Notes: generated by a model from the sequence alone, not told the origin. A stretch of DNA of 16,807 nt from TMED27 sp964350435 (GCA_964350435.1 CAYGJS010000040.1:1-16807); one strand, 5' to 3'; shown: positions 1 through 6,700, counted from the stretch's first letter. Numbers and translations: made by a program.

Positions 1-1
1 C

Positions 2-457
2 GTCGTGCATCGCTTGTTCGAGATAGTGAAGCCTAGCCTCGCGGTATTCGGGGAGAAGGATTATCAGCAGCTCATGGTTATCCGTGAGATGGCGCAGCGC
101 GAGGGTTTAAGCATCGAGATCATCGGCGGGGAAATTGCGCGGGATGCGCATGGCCTTGCGCTCTCTTCGCGCAATGCGTATTTGAGCGCGGAGGAATTGG
201 AAATCGCGCGGATGCTCAATCAGATACTCTTTAATTGCGCGCATAAAATACAGTCATTGCGCGCGCAGCAAAGCCATCCAGATGCGACAGATTGCCGCCT
301 CGAGCCTTCGGCTTTCCTCGCAATGACAAAAGAGGCACAAGAAATGCTTCTCTCTGCAGGCTTTAGCAAGGTGGATTATGTGGAAGAGCGCTGGGGGCGC
401 GTATTGGCGGCGGCTTGGATTGGGCGGACGCGGCTGATTGATAATTGCGGGATATAA
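2..457 (+). CDS. panC: Pantothenate synthetase, C-terminal part (5' end outside window)
   Basis: Condenses pantoate and beta-alanine with ATP to give pantothenate, the vitamin precursor of coenzyme A; cytosolic. The open frame runs in from the left edge, and VVHRLFEIVKPSLAVFGEKD matches the middle of PanC, so the ATG at 5 is an internal Met and not the start. Visible family motifs are GEKDYQQL (nucleotide and pantoate site) and GLALSSRNAYL (ATP-binding loop), with the usual C-terminal RLIDN close to the stop. Counting from the Met at 5, residues 84-108 are encoded by a palindromic repeat (253-327) and have no counterpart in E. coli PanC as I remember it; the stretch between YVEE and RVLAAAW is also short. 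The gene converges on rplQ across a shared terminator. Identification is firm; whether the enzyme is active with the extra segment is not known. Confidence 0.93.
   Translation, partial: VVHRLFEIVKPSLAVFGEKDYQQLMVIREMAQREGLSIEIIGGEIARDAHGLALSSRNAYLSAEELEIARMLNQILFNCAHKIQSLRAQQSHPDATDCRLEPSAFLAMTKEAQEMLLSAGFSKVDYVEERWGRVLAAAWIGRTRLIDNCGI
253..327. repeat. Palindromic dispersed-type repeat inserted in frame in panC
   Basis: Perfect 9-bp terminal inverted repeats, GTCATTGCG (253-261) and CGCAATGAC (319-327), with a second inner pair AAAGCC (270-275) and GGCTTT (310-315). The 75 bp equal exactly 25 codons, so the panC frame is kept. The pattern GTCATTGCG...ATCCAGATG...CAGATTGCC...CGCAATGAC is of a kind I know from repeat families dispersed in many proteobacterial genomes, and the situation recalls Rickettsia palindromic elements inside ORFs. 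Family membership is from memory; the inverted repeats and reading frame are seen directly. Confidence 0.72.
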
Positions 458-487
458 AAAAGCGGATCATTGAGACCCGCTTTTTTT
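456..487. terminator. Bidirectional rho-independent terminator between panC and rplQ
   Basis: The stem arms are GCGGATC (462-468) and GACCCGC (474-480) around a 5-nt loop. On the minus strand all seven pairs form, one of them G-U, and six T follow (456-461). On the plus strand one pair is lost and seven T follow (481-487). It ends both the convergent panC transcript and the alpha-operon transcript, and the panC stop codon overlaps it. Confidence 0.88.
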
Positions 488-508
488 GAATTCTTAAAAC
501 TTAGACGC

Positions 509-1117
509 TTATGCGCCGCGTTTGGAGCCCGGGGATTTTGTCGGGGCTTTTTTCGGCGGAGCCTTTGGCTTGCTGGTTTTTGCTTTGGCTTCGGGCTTGG
601 CGGTTTCTTTTTTCGCAGCCGGTTTTTCAACCGCTTCCTTTTTCGCCTTGTTTTTGGCCAATGTTTCTTTCAGTTCTTCGGAACCGGTGACAGGCATATC
701 TTCGAATTCGATTTGACCAGAATCCTGACCTTTTGCGCTTTCGTCACGGTCAACGAGTTCAATCACAGCCAAGGGCGCGGCATCGCCGTAGCGGAAGCCC
801 GCTTTGAGAATGCGGATATAGCCGCCCGGACGATCTGCATAACGCTCGGCCAGCACATCGAAGATTTTCTTAACCTGCTTTTCATCGCGCATTTTTGAAA
901 TAGCCAAACGTCGTTTGCCCAGAGCTTTTGCCGGATCATTTGCCGCCTGTTTACCCATGGTGATGATTTTTTCAAGGTAAGGCTTCAGTTCCTTTGCTTT
1001 GGGCAAAGTTGTTGTGATCTGCTCGTGCTTTACAAGAGCGGCAGCCATGTTCGCCAGCATCGCCTTGCGGTGGCTGGAGTCACGGTTGAGTTTACGTTGT
1101 TTGATGCCATGTTTCAT
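509..1117 (-). CDS. rplQ: 50S ribosomal protein L17 with long C-terminal tail
   Basis: Large-subunit protein that lies near the peptide exit region. Residues 1 to about 125 are a standard L17: KHGIKQRKLNRDSSHRKAML at the start, then ANMAAALVKHEQITTTLPKA, and ending in GDAAPLAVIELVD. The usual length is roughly 120-140 residues. Here about 75 more follow: an acidic stretch (about 133-150), then a Lys/Ala/Pro-rich tail to residue 202 with AAKKETAKPEAKAK. The tail resembles those on L30, S17 and L29 in this window. The start is the family-typical MKHG, with AAAGGATG a short way upstream. It is the last gene of the alpha operon, 109 nt after rpoA, and ends just before the bidirectional terminator. 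Confidence 0.96.
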   Translation of the reverse strand: MKHGIKQRKLNRDSSHRKAMLANMAAALVKHEQITTTLPKAKELKPYLEKIITMGKQAANDPAKALGKRRLAISKMRDEKQVKKIFDVLAERYADRPGGYIRILKAGFRYGDAAPLAVIELVDRDESAKGQDSGQIEFEDMPVTGSEELKETLAKNKAKKEAVEKPAAKKETAKPEAKAKTSKPKAPPKKAPTKSPGSKRGA

Positions 1118-1226
1118 AACATTTCATCCTTTCCGCCCCTTAAGGCAATTACGGCCTGACGTATCAGAACCATGGAGTTCAGCGAAAGCACTTTAAAGGT
1201 TACTTCCGCTGTTTAAGGCACATGCC
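1118..1226 (-). other. Structured rpoA-rplQ spacer
   Basis: This 109-nt spacer holds no gene. Reading the minus strand, a 20-nt palindrome covers the rpoA stop codon (TTTAAGGCA, TG, TGCCTTAAA; plus-strand 1212-1231). Further down are a CTGA-TACG-TCAG hairpin (1156-1167), a GAAC/GTTC pair (1167-1180), and a second copy of CTTAAGGCA on the plus strand (1139-1147). None is followed by a T-run, so these are not terminators. They could be RNA processing sites or a translational control element for rplQ. Confidence 0.45.
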
Positions 1227-2243
1227 TTAAAACTGTTGGTCGTCGACTTTTTTCGCCATGTCTTCGATGTTTTCTGGCGGCCATCCTTCGACCTGCATAC
1301 CCAGATGCAGACCCATAATGGAGAGCACTTCCTTGATTTCATTCAAAGACTTCCGACCGAAATTCGGTGTGCGAAGCATATCGCCTTCGGATTTCTGTAC
1401 CAGATCCCCGATATAGACGATGTTGTCGTTTTTGAGGCAGTTCGCAGAGCGGACTGAGAGTTCAAGTTCTTCGACCTTCTTCAGAAGGTTTTTGTTGAAC
1501 GGAAGTTCTTCTTCCTCGTCTTTTTCGCTTTTCGCTTCGGGTTCATCAAAGTTGACGAAGACCTGAAGTTGGTCTTGCATGATGCGCGCAGCATAAGCCA
1601 CGGCGTCTTCGGGTGAAATCACGCCGTTTGTCTGCACGGACAATGTCAATTTATCGTAGTCCGTGATCTGGCCTACGCGGGTGTCGGTCACTTCGTATGA
1701 TACTTTACGAACCGGTGAGAACACGGAGTCCACAGGGATCATGCCCACGGGGGCTTCCTCAGGGCGGTTGGCCGCCGCAGGGCGGTAGCCTTTGCCTGTG
1801 TTTACTGTCATTTCCATGGAGAGCTTCGCGCCTTTGTCCAAAGTACAGATCACCAGATCAGGGTTCATGATTTCGATGTCTGCGCCTGCTTCGATTTGCG
1901 CGGCGGTGACTTCGCATGGACCTTCTGCGCTGAGGCGCATTTTCTTTGGGCCTTCGGCGTGCATGCGCACGGCAAGAGCCTTAATATTCAGGATGATATC
2001 CGTCACATCTTCGCGAACGCCTTCGATTGATGAGAACTCATGCAATACGCCGTCGATTTGAACGGCGGTTACAGCCGCGCCTTGCAATGAAGACAGCAAT
2101 ATGCGGCGCAGCGCGTTACCCAGCGTCAAGCCGAAGCCGCGCTCAAGGGGTTCTGCGACCACTTTCCCTGTGTGGGGAAGGTCTGAATGAGAGATATCGA
2201 GTTTTGCAGGCTTAATCAGTTCTGCCCAATTTTTCTGTATCAT
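1227..2243 (-). CDS. rpoA: DNA-directed RNA polymerase subunit alpha
   Basis: Alpha subunit of RNA polymerase: it dimerises to nucleate core assembly, and its C-terminal domain contacts UP-element DNA and activators. Length is 338 residues, normal for Proteobacteria. The N-terminal domain (about 1-232) carries RGFGLTLGNALRRILLSS, the dimer-forming helix, and SSIEGVREDVTDIILNIK. An acidic linker (about 233-247) leads to the C-terminal domain (about 250-320) with LELSVRSANCLKNDNI; R266 and N269 correspond to the DNA-contacting R265 and N268 of E. coli. TPNFGRKSLNEIK follows. The start ATG has AAAGGA upstream in a suitable place. It follows rpsK in the alpha operon, with a hairpin-bearing 92-nt spacer between them. 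Confidence 0.98.
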   Translation of the reverse strand: MIQKNWAELIKPAKLDISHSDLPHTGKVVAEPLERGFGLTLGNALRRILLSSLQGAAVTAVQIDGVLHEFSSIEGVREDVTDIILNIKALAVRMHAEGPKKMRLSAEGPCEVTAAQIEAGADIEIMNPDLVICTLDKGAKLSMEMTVNTGKGYRPAAANRPEEAPVGMIPVDSVFSPVRKVSYEVTDTRVGQITDYDKLTLSVQTNGVISPEDAVAYAARIMQDQLQVFVNFDEPEAKSEKDEEEELPFNKNLLKKVEELELSVRSANCLKNDNIVYIGDLVQKSEGDMLRTPNFGRKSLNEIKEVLSIMGLHLGMQVEGWPPENIEDMAKKVDDQQF

Positions 2244-2296
2244 GTGTTTTTTCCTTTTGCTTCACCCGGCTCTTAACCGGTCTCTTGCGTTCATGT

Positions 2297-2327
2297 AAAA
2301 CGCTCCCCACCACCATGGAGGAGAGCG
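2297..2327 (-). terminator. Terminator-like hairpin between rpsK and rpoA (possible attenuator)
   Basis: On the minus strand CGCTCTCC (2320-2327) pairs with GGGGAGCG (2301-2308), eight pairs including one G-U, over an 11-nt loop, followed at once by TTTT (2297-2300). Only four T follow, so it is probably leaky. A second small CCGG/CCGG hairpin lies closer to rpoA. Partial termination or RNA cleavage here would set the ratio of RpoA to the upstream ribosomal proteins. Confidence 0.5.
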
Positions 2328-2335
2328 CAATTCGA

Positions 2336-2719
2336 TTATACGCGGCGGCGTTTTGGAGGACGGCAGCCGTTATGCGGAATCGGCGTGATATCATCAATAC
2401 GTTTGATGATAAAACCGATTTGCTGGAGAGCGCGCAGAGCACTCTCGCGGCCAGAACCGGGGCCCTTAACGCGGACGTTGAGTTCTTTCATGCCGTGTTC
2501 CTGCGCCTTACGGCCAGCATCTTCAGCCGCCATCTGCGCCGCATAGGGCGTAGATTTACGTGAGCCTTTAAAGCCCATCATACCGGCAGAAGACCATGAA
2601 ACGGCATTCCCCTGATCATCTGTAATAGTGACCAGCGTATTGTTGAATGTTGAATTCACGTGAACAACACCGGATACGATGTTTTTCTTCTCTTTTCTTT
2701 TTGCCTTTGGCTTAGCCAT
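2336..2719 (-). CDS. rpsK: 30S ribosomal protein S11
   Basis: Small-subunit platform protein near the mRNA exit region, in contact with 16S rRNA. At 127 residues it is of normal length. It has a basic N-terminus (MAKPKAKRKEKK), the conserved HVNSTFNNTLVTITDDQGN, SSAGMMGFKGSRKSTPYAAQ, and the classic C-terminus PIPHNGCRPPKRRRV. It lies 15 nt after rpsM, so the two are certainly on one transcript. No anomaly seen. Confidence 0.98.
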   Translation of the reverse strand: MAKPKAKRKEKKNIVSGVVHVNSTFNNTLVTITDDQGNAVSWSSAGMMGFKGSRKSTPYAAQMAAEDAGRKAQEHGMKELNVRVKGPGSGRESALRALQQIGFIIKRIDDITPIPHNGCRPPKRRRV

Positions 2720-2734
2720 ATCTAAACCCTCCCC

Positions 2735-3106
2735 TTATTTCTTCTTGCCGGCGATAGGCTTAGCGGGGCCTTTACGCGTGCGGGCATTTGTACTTGTGCG
2801 TTGACCGCGAACAGGAAGACCTGCACGGTGACGGAGACCACGGTAGCATTTCATGTCCATCAAGCGTTTGATGTTCATAGAAACTTCGCGGCGCAAATCC
2901 CCCTCGATCAACATTTCGCCGCTGTCGATTTCGGTGCGGATCAGGTTGAGGGTGTCTTCGTCGAGTTGACCCATGCGTGATTGCAGGTCAATTCCAAGTT
3001 TTTCGCAGATTTTGAATGCTGTGGTGCGACCGATACCGTGAATATATGTCAGGGCAATCGGCGTGCGTTTTTTGTCGGGTACATTGACCCCGGCGATACG
3101 TGCCAT
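2735..3106 (-). CDS. rpsM: 30S ribosomal protein S13
   Basis: Small-subunit head protein that contacts the P-site tRNA and forms bridges to the large subunit. The start is placed at the ATG of MARIAGVNVPDKKR (3104-3106), giving 123 residues, the usual length, with AAAGGAAGACGAA before it. The frame stays open 25 codons further upstream to another ATG, but that stretch is unlike any S13 N-terminus. Motifs include YIHGIGRTTAF (helix-two-turn region), CYRGLRHRAGLPVRGQRT and a basic KGPAKPIAGKKK tail. First gene of the alpha operon, with about 100 nt of leader behind a good promoter. Confidence 0.97.
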   Translation of the reverse strand: MARIAGVNVPDKKRTPIALTYIHGIGRTTAFKICEKLGIDLQSRMGQLDEDTLNLIRTEIDSGEMLIEGDLRREVSMNIKRLMDMKCYRGLRHRAGLPVRGQRTSTNARTRKGPAKPIAGKKK

Positions 3107-3213
3107 TTCGTCTTCCTTTTCAATTTTAACTGAACCGTATTTGGCTCTGCGCGTTAAGCTTCCACCAACCAGTTCATACACTAAATTCTCGCAAAATGCG
3201 GGATACTGGCGGG
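3107..3213 (-). promoter_or_regulatory. rpsM (alpha operon) 5' leader
   Basis: About 100 nt separate the predicted transcription start from rpsM. The minus strand can form CGCA-TTT-TGCG and a longer-range pairing of CCAGT with ACTGG. In E. coli this leader is bound by S4 for feedback control, but rpsD is not in this alpha operon, so any regulator here is unknown. The structure is suggested, not proven. Confidence 0.35.
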
Positions 3214-3241
3214 ACTATAAGGATTTTGAGGGATGCGTCAA
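3214..3241 (-). promoter_or_regulatory. Sigma70-type promoter of the alpha operon
   Basis: Minus-strand -35 TTGACG (3236-3241, five of six consensus bases), a 16-bp spacer, and -10 TATAGT (3214-3219, five of six). The start would fall near 3207. It sits in the 156-nt gap between adk and rpsM, where a separate alpha-operon promoter is expected. Confidence 0.75.
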
Positions 3242-3262
3242 GGAAATAATGCGCTCTTGAAA

Positions 3263-3844
3263 TCAGGCCGCCTTTTGCTGGGCGATAAGCTCATCAATCT
3301 GCTTAGTTACATCCCCAATCGGGGCCATGCCATCAACGCGGCGCATCAGGCCTTTGCCTTGATAATAGGGCAGGACAGGCGCGGTTTGGTCGTTATAGAC
3401 TTTGAGGCGTTTTTTGAGGGTTTCAGCGTTATCGTCGCTGCGCGCGCCGCCGGTTTCGGCGGCTCTGGCGAGAATACGGTTGATGAGTTCATCTTCATCG
3501 ACTTCGAGAACAATCACGTGATCAATCTTGCGCCCCATATGCTGGAGCATGTTATCCAGAGCCTCGGCTTGACCGACTGTGCGCGGGAAACCATCGAGGA
3601 TGAAGCCTTTTTCGCATTCGGGTTCGGCGATACAATTAGCGATCAGTTCGATTATGATTTCATCAGATACCAGTTCACCTGCATCCATGATGGATTTCAG
3701 GCGCTTGCCGAGTTCGCTTTCGCTGGCGACTTCACCGCGGAGCATATCTCCGGTGGAGAGTTGCTTAATGTGGTGTTTATCCTGCAAAAACTTTGCTTGC
3801 GTGCCTTTACCTGCGCCCGGAGGGCCAAACATAATTAAATTCAT
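3263..3844 (-). CDS. adk: Adenylate kinase, short-lid form
   Basis: Interconverts ATP plus AMP and two ADP in the cytosol. Residues 7-15 are the P-loop GPPGAGKGT, 30-36 STGDMLR (AMP-binding side), and 84-89 DGFPRT. The lid (about 125-140) is the short version without the zinc-binding insertion. Length is 193 residues, as in other alphaproteobacterial short-lid enzymes. The start MNLIMFGPPG fits the family and has GGGAG about 11 nt upstream. It lies 30 nt after secY, the usual secY-adk-rpsM arrangement of alphaproteobacteria, and should share the secY transcript. Confidence 0.97.
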   Translation of the reverse strand: MNLIMFGPPGAGKGTQAKFLQDKHHIKQLSTGDMLRGEVASESELGKRLKSIMDAGELVSDEIIIELIANCIAEPECEKGFILDGFPRTVGQAEALDNMLQHMGRKIDHVIVLEVDEDELINRILARAAETGGARSDDNAETLKKRLKVYNDQTAPVLPYYQGKGLMRRVDGMAPIGDVTKQIDELIAQQKAA

Positions 3845-3874
3845 AGGTCTTACTCTCCCGATCAGGCCTTCTAT

Positions 3875-5230
3875 TTATCTTTGTCTTATTGAACGACGAC
3901 CACGCAGTTTTGACTTCTTCATCAGGCCTTCATATTGATGGGCGACCAGATGAGAGTGAATTTGTCCTACCGTATCAAGCGTGACCGTCACCACAATCAA
4001 TAGCGAAGTCCCGCCAAAGTAGAAGGGAATATTGTACTTTGAAATCAGAAACTCAGGCAATAGACAAATAAACACCAAATAGCATGCGCCGATGACGGTC
4101 AACCGCGTGAGGATGGCGTCGAGGTGTTCAGCCGTGTTTTTGCCTGGGCGGATGCCGGGAATGAAACCGCCGTATTTGCGAAGCATATCGGCATTTTCTT
4201 CCGGGTTGAATACGATTGCAGTGTAAAAGAAACAGAAAAACGCAATCAGACCGCCGTATAACAGCATATAAACGGGCGTGCCGTGCTGTAGGTATTGGGC
4301 GATGGTCGCCGTGAAATCACCGCCTTCGGAACCACTGAAACCCACAATAGTGAGGGGGAGAAGCAGAAGCGAGGACGCGAAAATCGGCGGGATAACCCCA
4401 GAGGTATTGAGCTTAAGCGGGATATGGTTGGTTTCACCGCCCATCATCTGATTGCCCTGCTGGCGTTTCGGGTATTGCACGACGACGCGGCGATGCGCGC
4501 GTTCCATGAACACGATGAAGGCGATCACGCCGACGACCATAACCAGAAGGCCCAAAAGCAAGACACCGCTGATGGCGCCTTCACGACCCAAATCAAGCGT
4601 TTGCGCGAAGGCGCGCGGCAGTTCTGCGACGATCCCTGCAAAGATAATCAGGGAGATACCGTTGCCGATACCGCGGGCAGTGATTTGTTCGCCCAGCCAC
4701 ATCAGGAACATGGTTCCTCCGACGATGCTGATCACGGTAGACAGGCGAAAGAACAGGCCGGGGTCGATTACCGCAGAGCCGCTGGAGCCCTGCATACTCT
4801 CCAGTCCCACAGCCAGCCCATAGGCCTGCACGGTTGCCAGTAGAACGGTCAGATAGCGGGTATATTGGTTGATTTTCATGCGGCCCATTTCGCCTTCTTT
4901 TTTCATCGCTTCGAGCTGCGGTGACATCGCCGAGGCCAGCTGCATGATAATCGAGGCGGAAATATAGGGCATAATGTTCAGGGCAAAGATGGTCATACGC
5001 GACAGCGCACCGCCAGAGAACATGTTCAGCATATCGGCGATGCCGCCACTTTTTTGCGTGAAAATCTCGTTCCAGACGAACGGGTCAATTCCGGGGACCG
5101 GAATGTAAGTTCCGAGGCGATAAACAATAAGTGCCCCAAGGACAAAGAGGAGGCGTTTTTTGAGGTCGGTTGCTTTTGCCAAAGCGCCCCAATTCGCGTT
5201 TTTTGCAAGCTGTTCTGCGGCTGATGCCAT
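3875..5230 (-). CDS. secY: Protein translocase subunit SecY
   Basis: Channel-forming subunit of the SecYEG translocase in the inner membrane. The 451 residues show the normal pattern of ten hydrophobic segments: the first around 28-45 (LLFVLGALIVYRL), then a GTYIPVPGID loop and the plug region. Typical family stretches include NIMPYISASIIMQL, GIGNGISLIIFAGI, RRVVVQYPKRQ, GVIPPIFASSLLLLP and FNPEENADMLRKYGGFIPGIRPG. AAAGGA lies about 10 nt before the start. Unusually, the gene upstream is not rplO but an exported HExxH protein, 113 nt away, and a terminator separates both from rplO. I see no convincing promoter in the 113-nt gap, so secY probably depends on the promoter at 6066-6074. Confidence 0.98.
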   Translation of the reverse strand: MASAAEQLAKNANWGALAKATDLKKRLLFVLGALIVYRLGTYIPVPGIDPFVWNEIFTQKSGGIADMLNMFSGGALSRMTIFALNIMPYISASIIMQLASAMSPQLEAMKKEGEMGRMKINQYTRYLTVLLATVQAYGLAVGLESMQGSSGSAVIDPGLFFRLSTVISIVGGTMFLMWLGEQITARGIGNGISLIIFAGIVAELPRAFAQTLDLGREGAISGVLLLGLLVMVVGVIAFIVFMERAHRRVVVQYPKRQQGNQMMGGETNHIPLKLNTSGVIPPIFASSLLLLPLTIVGFSGSEGGDFTATIAQYLQHGTPVYMLLYGGLIAFFCFFYTAIVFNPEENADMLRKYGGFIPGIRPGKNTAEHLDAILTRLTVIGACYLVFICLLPEFLISKYNIPFYFGGTSLLIVVTVTLDTVGQIHSHLVAHQYEGLMKKSKLRGRRSIRQR

Positions 5231-5343
5231 GAATAATGCGTCCTTTTTCTATTTAGGAATTCTTGAATGAAACAGTTTTAAAGAAAAGAGACGAGGGGAA
5301 CAAGGGGAAAGCGACTCTATCCGCAAGATTGAGCAATGCGGCG

Positions 5344-6045
5344 TTACTGTTTTTCATCCTGCGGATTGGCCAGCATGGCATCCCAGCCGCTACATTTGCT
5401 GTCTACGCGGGCGTATTCGGCGGGGCTATCAATATCCTGCTGGCGTTTTTGCAGCACGGGCATGATTTCCTGCTGGTATGCCTGAAGACCTTCGAAAAGG
5501 TCATCTTGTATTTTTTGTTGGGCTTTATCGACCTTATCGGCATCGATCGGCCCGTAAAAGGTGGTGGTTGTGGGCAGCACATTTTTAACCAGATGGTTTT
5601 TCATTTTCGGGCCGTATTCACGAACGAATTTTTGCAGTTCGCGGATATGTTTTTTCTCATGCGCCATGACGGCGCCATATTCGCATGAGCCGCGGCGGAA
5701 ATTGCTGGCGATGTGAATTGTGGGTTTGGCGTAGAAGGTCAGATTGACTTTCGTCAGATTTACGCAAGCGGCCGGGCCATCGGCGATATAGGAGAATTCG
5801 GTTTCGAGTTTGAAGCCGGTTTCCCCGCCGCCCAATCCGCCGACGGTTGATTCTGGGCTGCTGCCATGCATTTCGGTCAAGCTGCTGGCGGATTTTGTGC
5901 GGATATATTCTGTTCTGGCGGTGGCGGTTTTGAAGGAATATTTGGGCGTGGTTTTTTCGCAACGCAAGGCATGGGCATCATTGGCCGAAAGCAACACCCC
6001 GATCAAACACAGGCTTGGGATCAAGAGTATTTTTAGAAATTTCAT
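5344..6045 (-). CDS. Exported putative zinc metallopeptidase (HExxH), inserted between rplO and secY
   Basis: Function not known. The 233-residue product begins with a clear signal peptide (residues 1-26: MKFLK, hydrophobic core, AHA cleavage site), so the mature protein should be in the periplasm or outside. H129-E-K-K-H133, within AVMAHEKKHIRELQ, has the HExxH form of zinc metallopeptidases; a third ligand is not obvious (H151 is a candidate). Mature cysteines at 29, 94, 121 and 218 could make two disulfides. The overall plan (early Tyr, an aromatic beta region, then a helix with HExxH) recalls DUF922-type putative secreted Zn proteases; this is a resemblance from memory, not a search result. 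GAGGGG lies 8 nt before the ATG, behind an extended -10 promoter. It is placed inside the spc operon, where no such gene is normally found. Confidence 0.8.
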   Translation of the reverse strand: MKFLKILLIPSLCLIGVLLSANDAHALRCEKTTPKYSFKTATARTEYIRTKSASSLTEMHGSSPESTVGGLGGGETGFKLETEFSYIADGPAACVNLTKVNLTFYAKPTIHIASNFRRGSCEYGAVMAHEKKHIRELQKFVREYGPKMKNHLVKNVLPTTTTFYGPIDADKVDKAQQKIQDDLFEGLQAYQQEIMPVLQKRQQDIDSPAEYARVDSKCSGWDAMLANPQDEKQ

Positions 6046-6065
6046 TGCGCTTCCCCTCTTTTATT

Positions 6066-6074
6066 ATTTTAGCA
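6066..6074 (-). promoter_or_regulatory. Extended -10 promoter for the HExxH gene, secY and adk
   Basis: Minus strand TGC-TAAAAT: -10 TAAAAT (6066-6071, five of six consensus bases) with the extended TGn motif (6072-6074). No good -35 is visible at 17-18 bp, which the TGn motif can offset. The start would be near 6059, giving a leader of about 14 nt that just contains the GAGGGG ribosome binding site. Confidence 0.55.
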
Positions 6075-6132
6075 TAACGCAGGGGAGAGAAGAAAGGATT
6101 CCCGAAAGGGCGAAGTCTCAAGAAACCCCCAT

Positions 6133-6163
6133 AAAAAACCCCGCCAATATCCGGCGGGGTTTT
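6133..6163. terminator. Strong terminator after rplO
   Basis: The arms CCCCGCC (6139-6145) and GGCGGGG (6153-6159) form a perfect 7-bp GC stem over a 7-nt loop, extended by A/T pairs, with six T on the minus strand (6133-6138) and four T on the plus strand (6160-6163). It lies 22 nt past the rplO stop and should end most transcription coming from the ribosomal protein genes before secY. Confidence 0.92.
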
Positions 6164-6184
6164 AAAACCTGGGAGGGCGGACGA

Positions 6185-6700
6185 TTATTTCTCGGTCTTG
6201 GCCTTTTTTGTCTTACCGTTTTTGATCGGCGCAACGGTTTTTTCGAGAATTTCGATTTTACCGCCCGCTTTTTCAACTGCGGCCAGAGCAGGCTTTGTTG
6301 CGGCGGAAATTTTAAGATCGACTTTGGCTTTCAAATCGCCTTTGCTGAGCAGCTTAACGCCGTCGCATTTTTTGCTGATAACGCCAGCGGCGAGCAACGT
6401 GGCTTCGTCGATTGGCTTTTTAGCGTCGAGTTTTTTGGTGTCGATGGCGTGTTGAAGCTTACCGGTTGTGAGTTCAGCATAATTGGTGGTGAATTTCGTG
6501 TTGTTGAACCCAGATTTCGGCATCCGCATATAGAGCGGCATTTGCCCGCCTTCGAAGCCGTTAATGGCTACGCCGGAGCGGGATTTCTGACCTTTTTGGC
6601 CGGAACCGGAGGTCTTGCCTTTGCCTGAACCGATACCGCGACCCACACGCATGCGGTCTTTGGTTGATCCTTCTTGTGGCTTTAATTCATTCAGTTTCAT
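6185..6700 (-). CDS. rplO: 50S ribosomal protein L15
   Basis: Large-subunit assembly protein that threads into 23S rRNA. The N-terminus MKLNELKPQEGSTKDRMRVGR and the GIGSGKGKTSGSGQKGQKSR loop are typical, followed by GFEGGQMPLYMRMPKSGF. At 171 residues it is longer than the usual 145-160, ending in a short Lys-rich tail (about 160-171). The start has AAGGAAAA upstream. Here it is the last gene of its unit: a strong terminator follows, whereas secY normally follows directly. Confidence 0.97.
   Translation of the reverse strand: MKLNELKPQEGSTKDRMRVGRGIGSGKGKTSGSGQKGQKSRSGVAINGFEGGQMPLYMRMPKSGFNNTKFTTNYAELTTGKLQHAIDTKKLDAKKPIDEATLLAAGVISKKCDGVKLLSKGDLKAKVDLKISAATKPALAAVEKAGGKIEILEKTVAPIKNGKTKKAKTEK

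Noticed and set aside
470..898. Plus-strand open frames of 142 and 64 codons opposite rplQ, and similar long plus-strand frames opposite other ribosomal genes
   Set aside because: They are antisense shadows of genes with strong family identity; Phe/Gly/Leu-rich composition reflects the Lys/Ala/Glu codons on the other strand.
3107..3181. N-terminal extension of S13 by 25 in-frame codons to an upstream ATG
   Set aside because: The residues do not resemble S13, the usual start MARIAGV has its own ribosome binding site, and the stretch is the expected mRNA leader.
3845..3874. Missing rpmJ (L36) and infA near secY
   Set aside because: Expected for alphaproteobacteria, where adk follows secY and rpmJ lies elsewhere; not an anomaly.
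4295..4843. 182-codon plus-strand frame inside secY
   Set aside because: Hydrophilic His/Asp/Gln-rich translation is typical of antisense to a membrane protein gene; secY is unambiguous.
5321..5341. CCGCA/TGCGG inverted repeat after the HExxH gene as a terminator
   Set aside because: Only five pairs and no T-run on the minus strand; it does not argue against co-transcription with secY.
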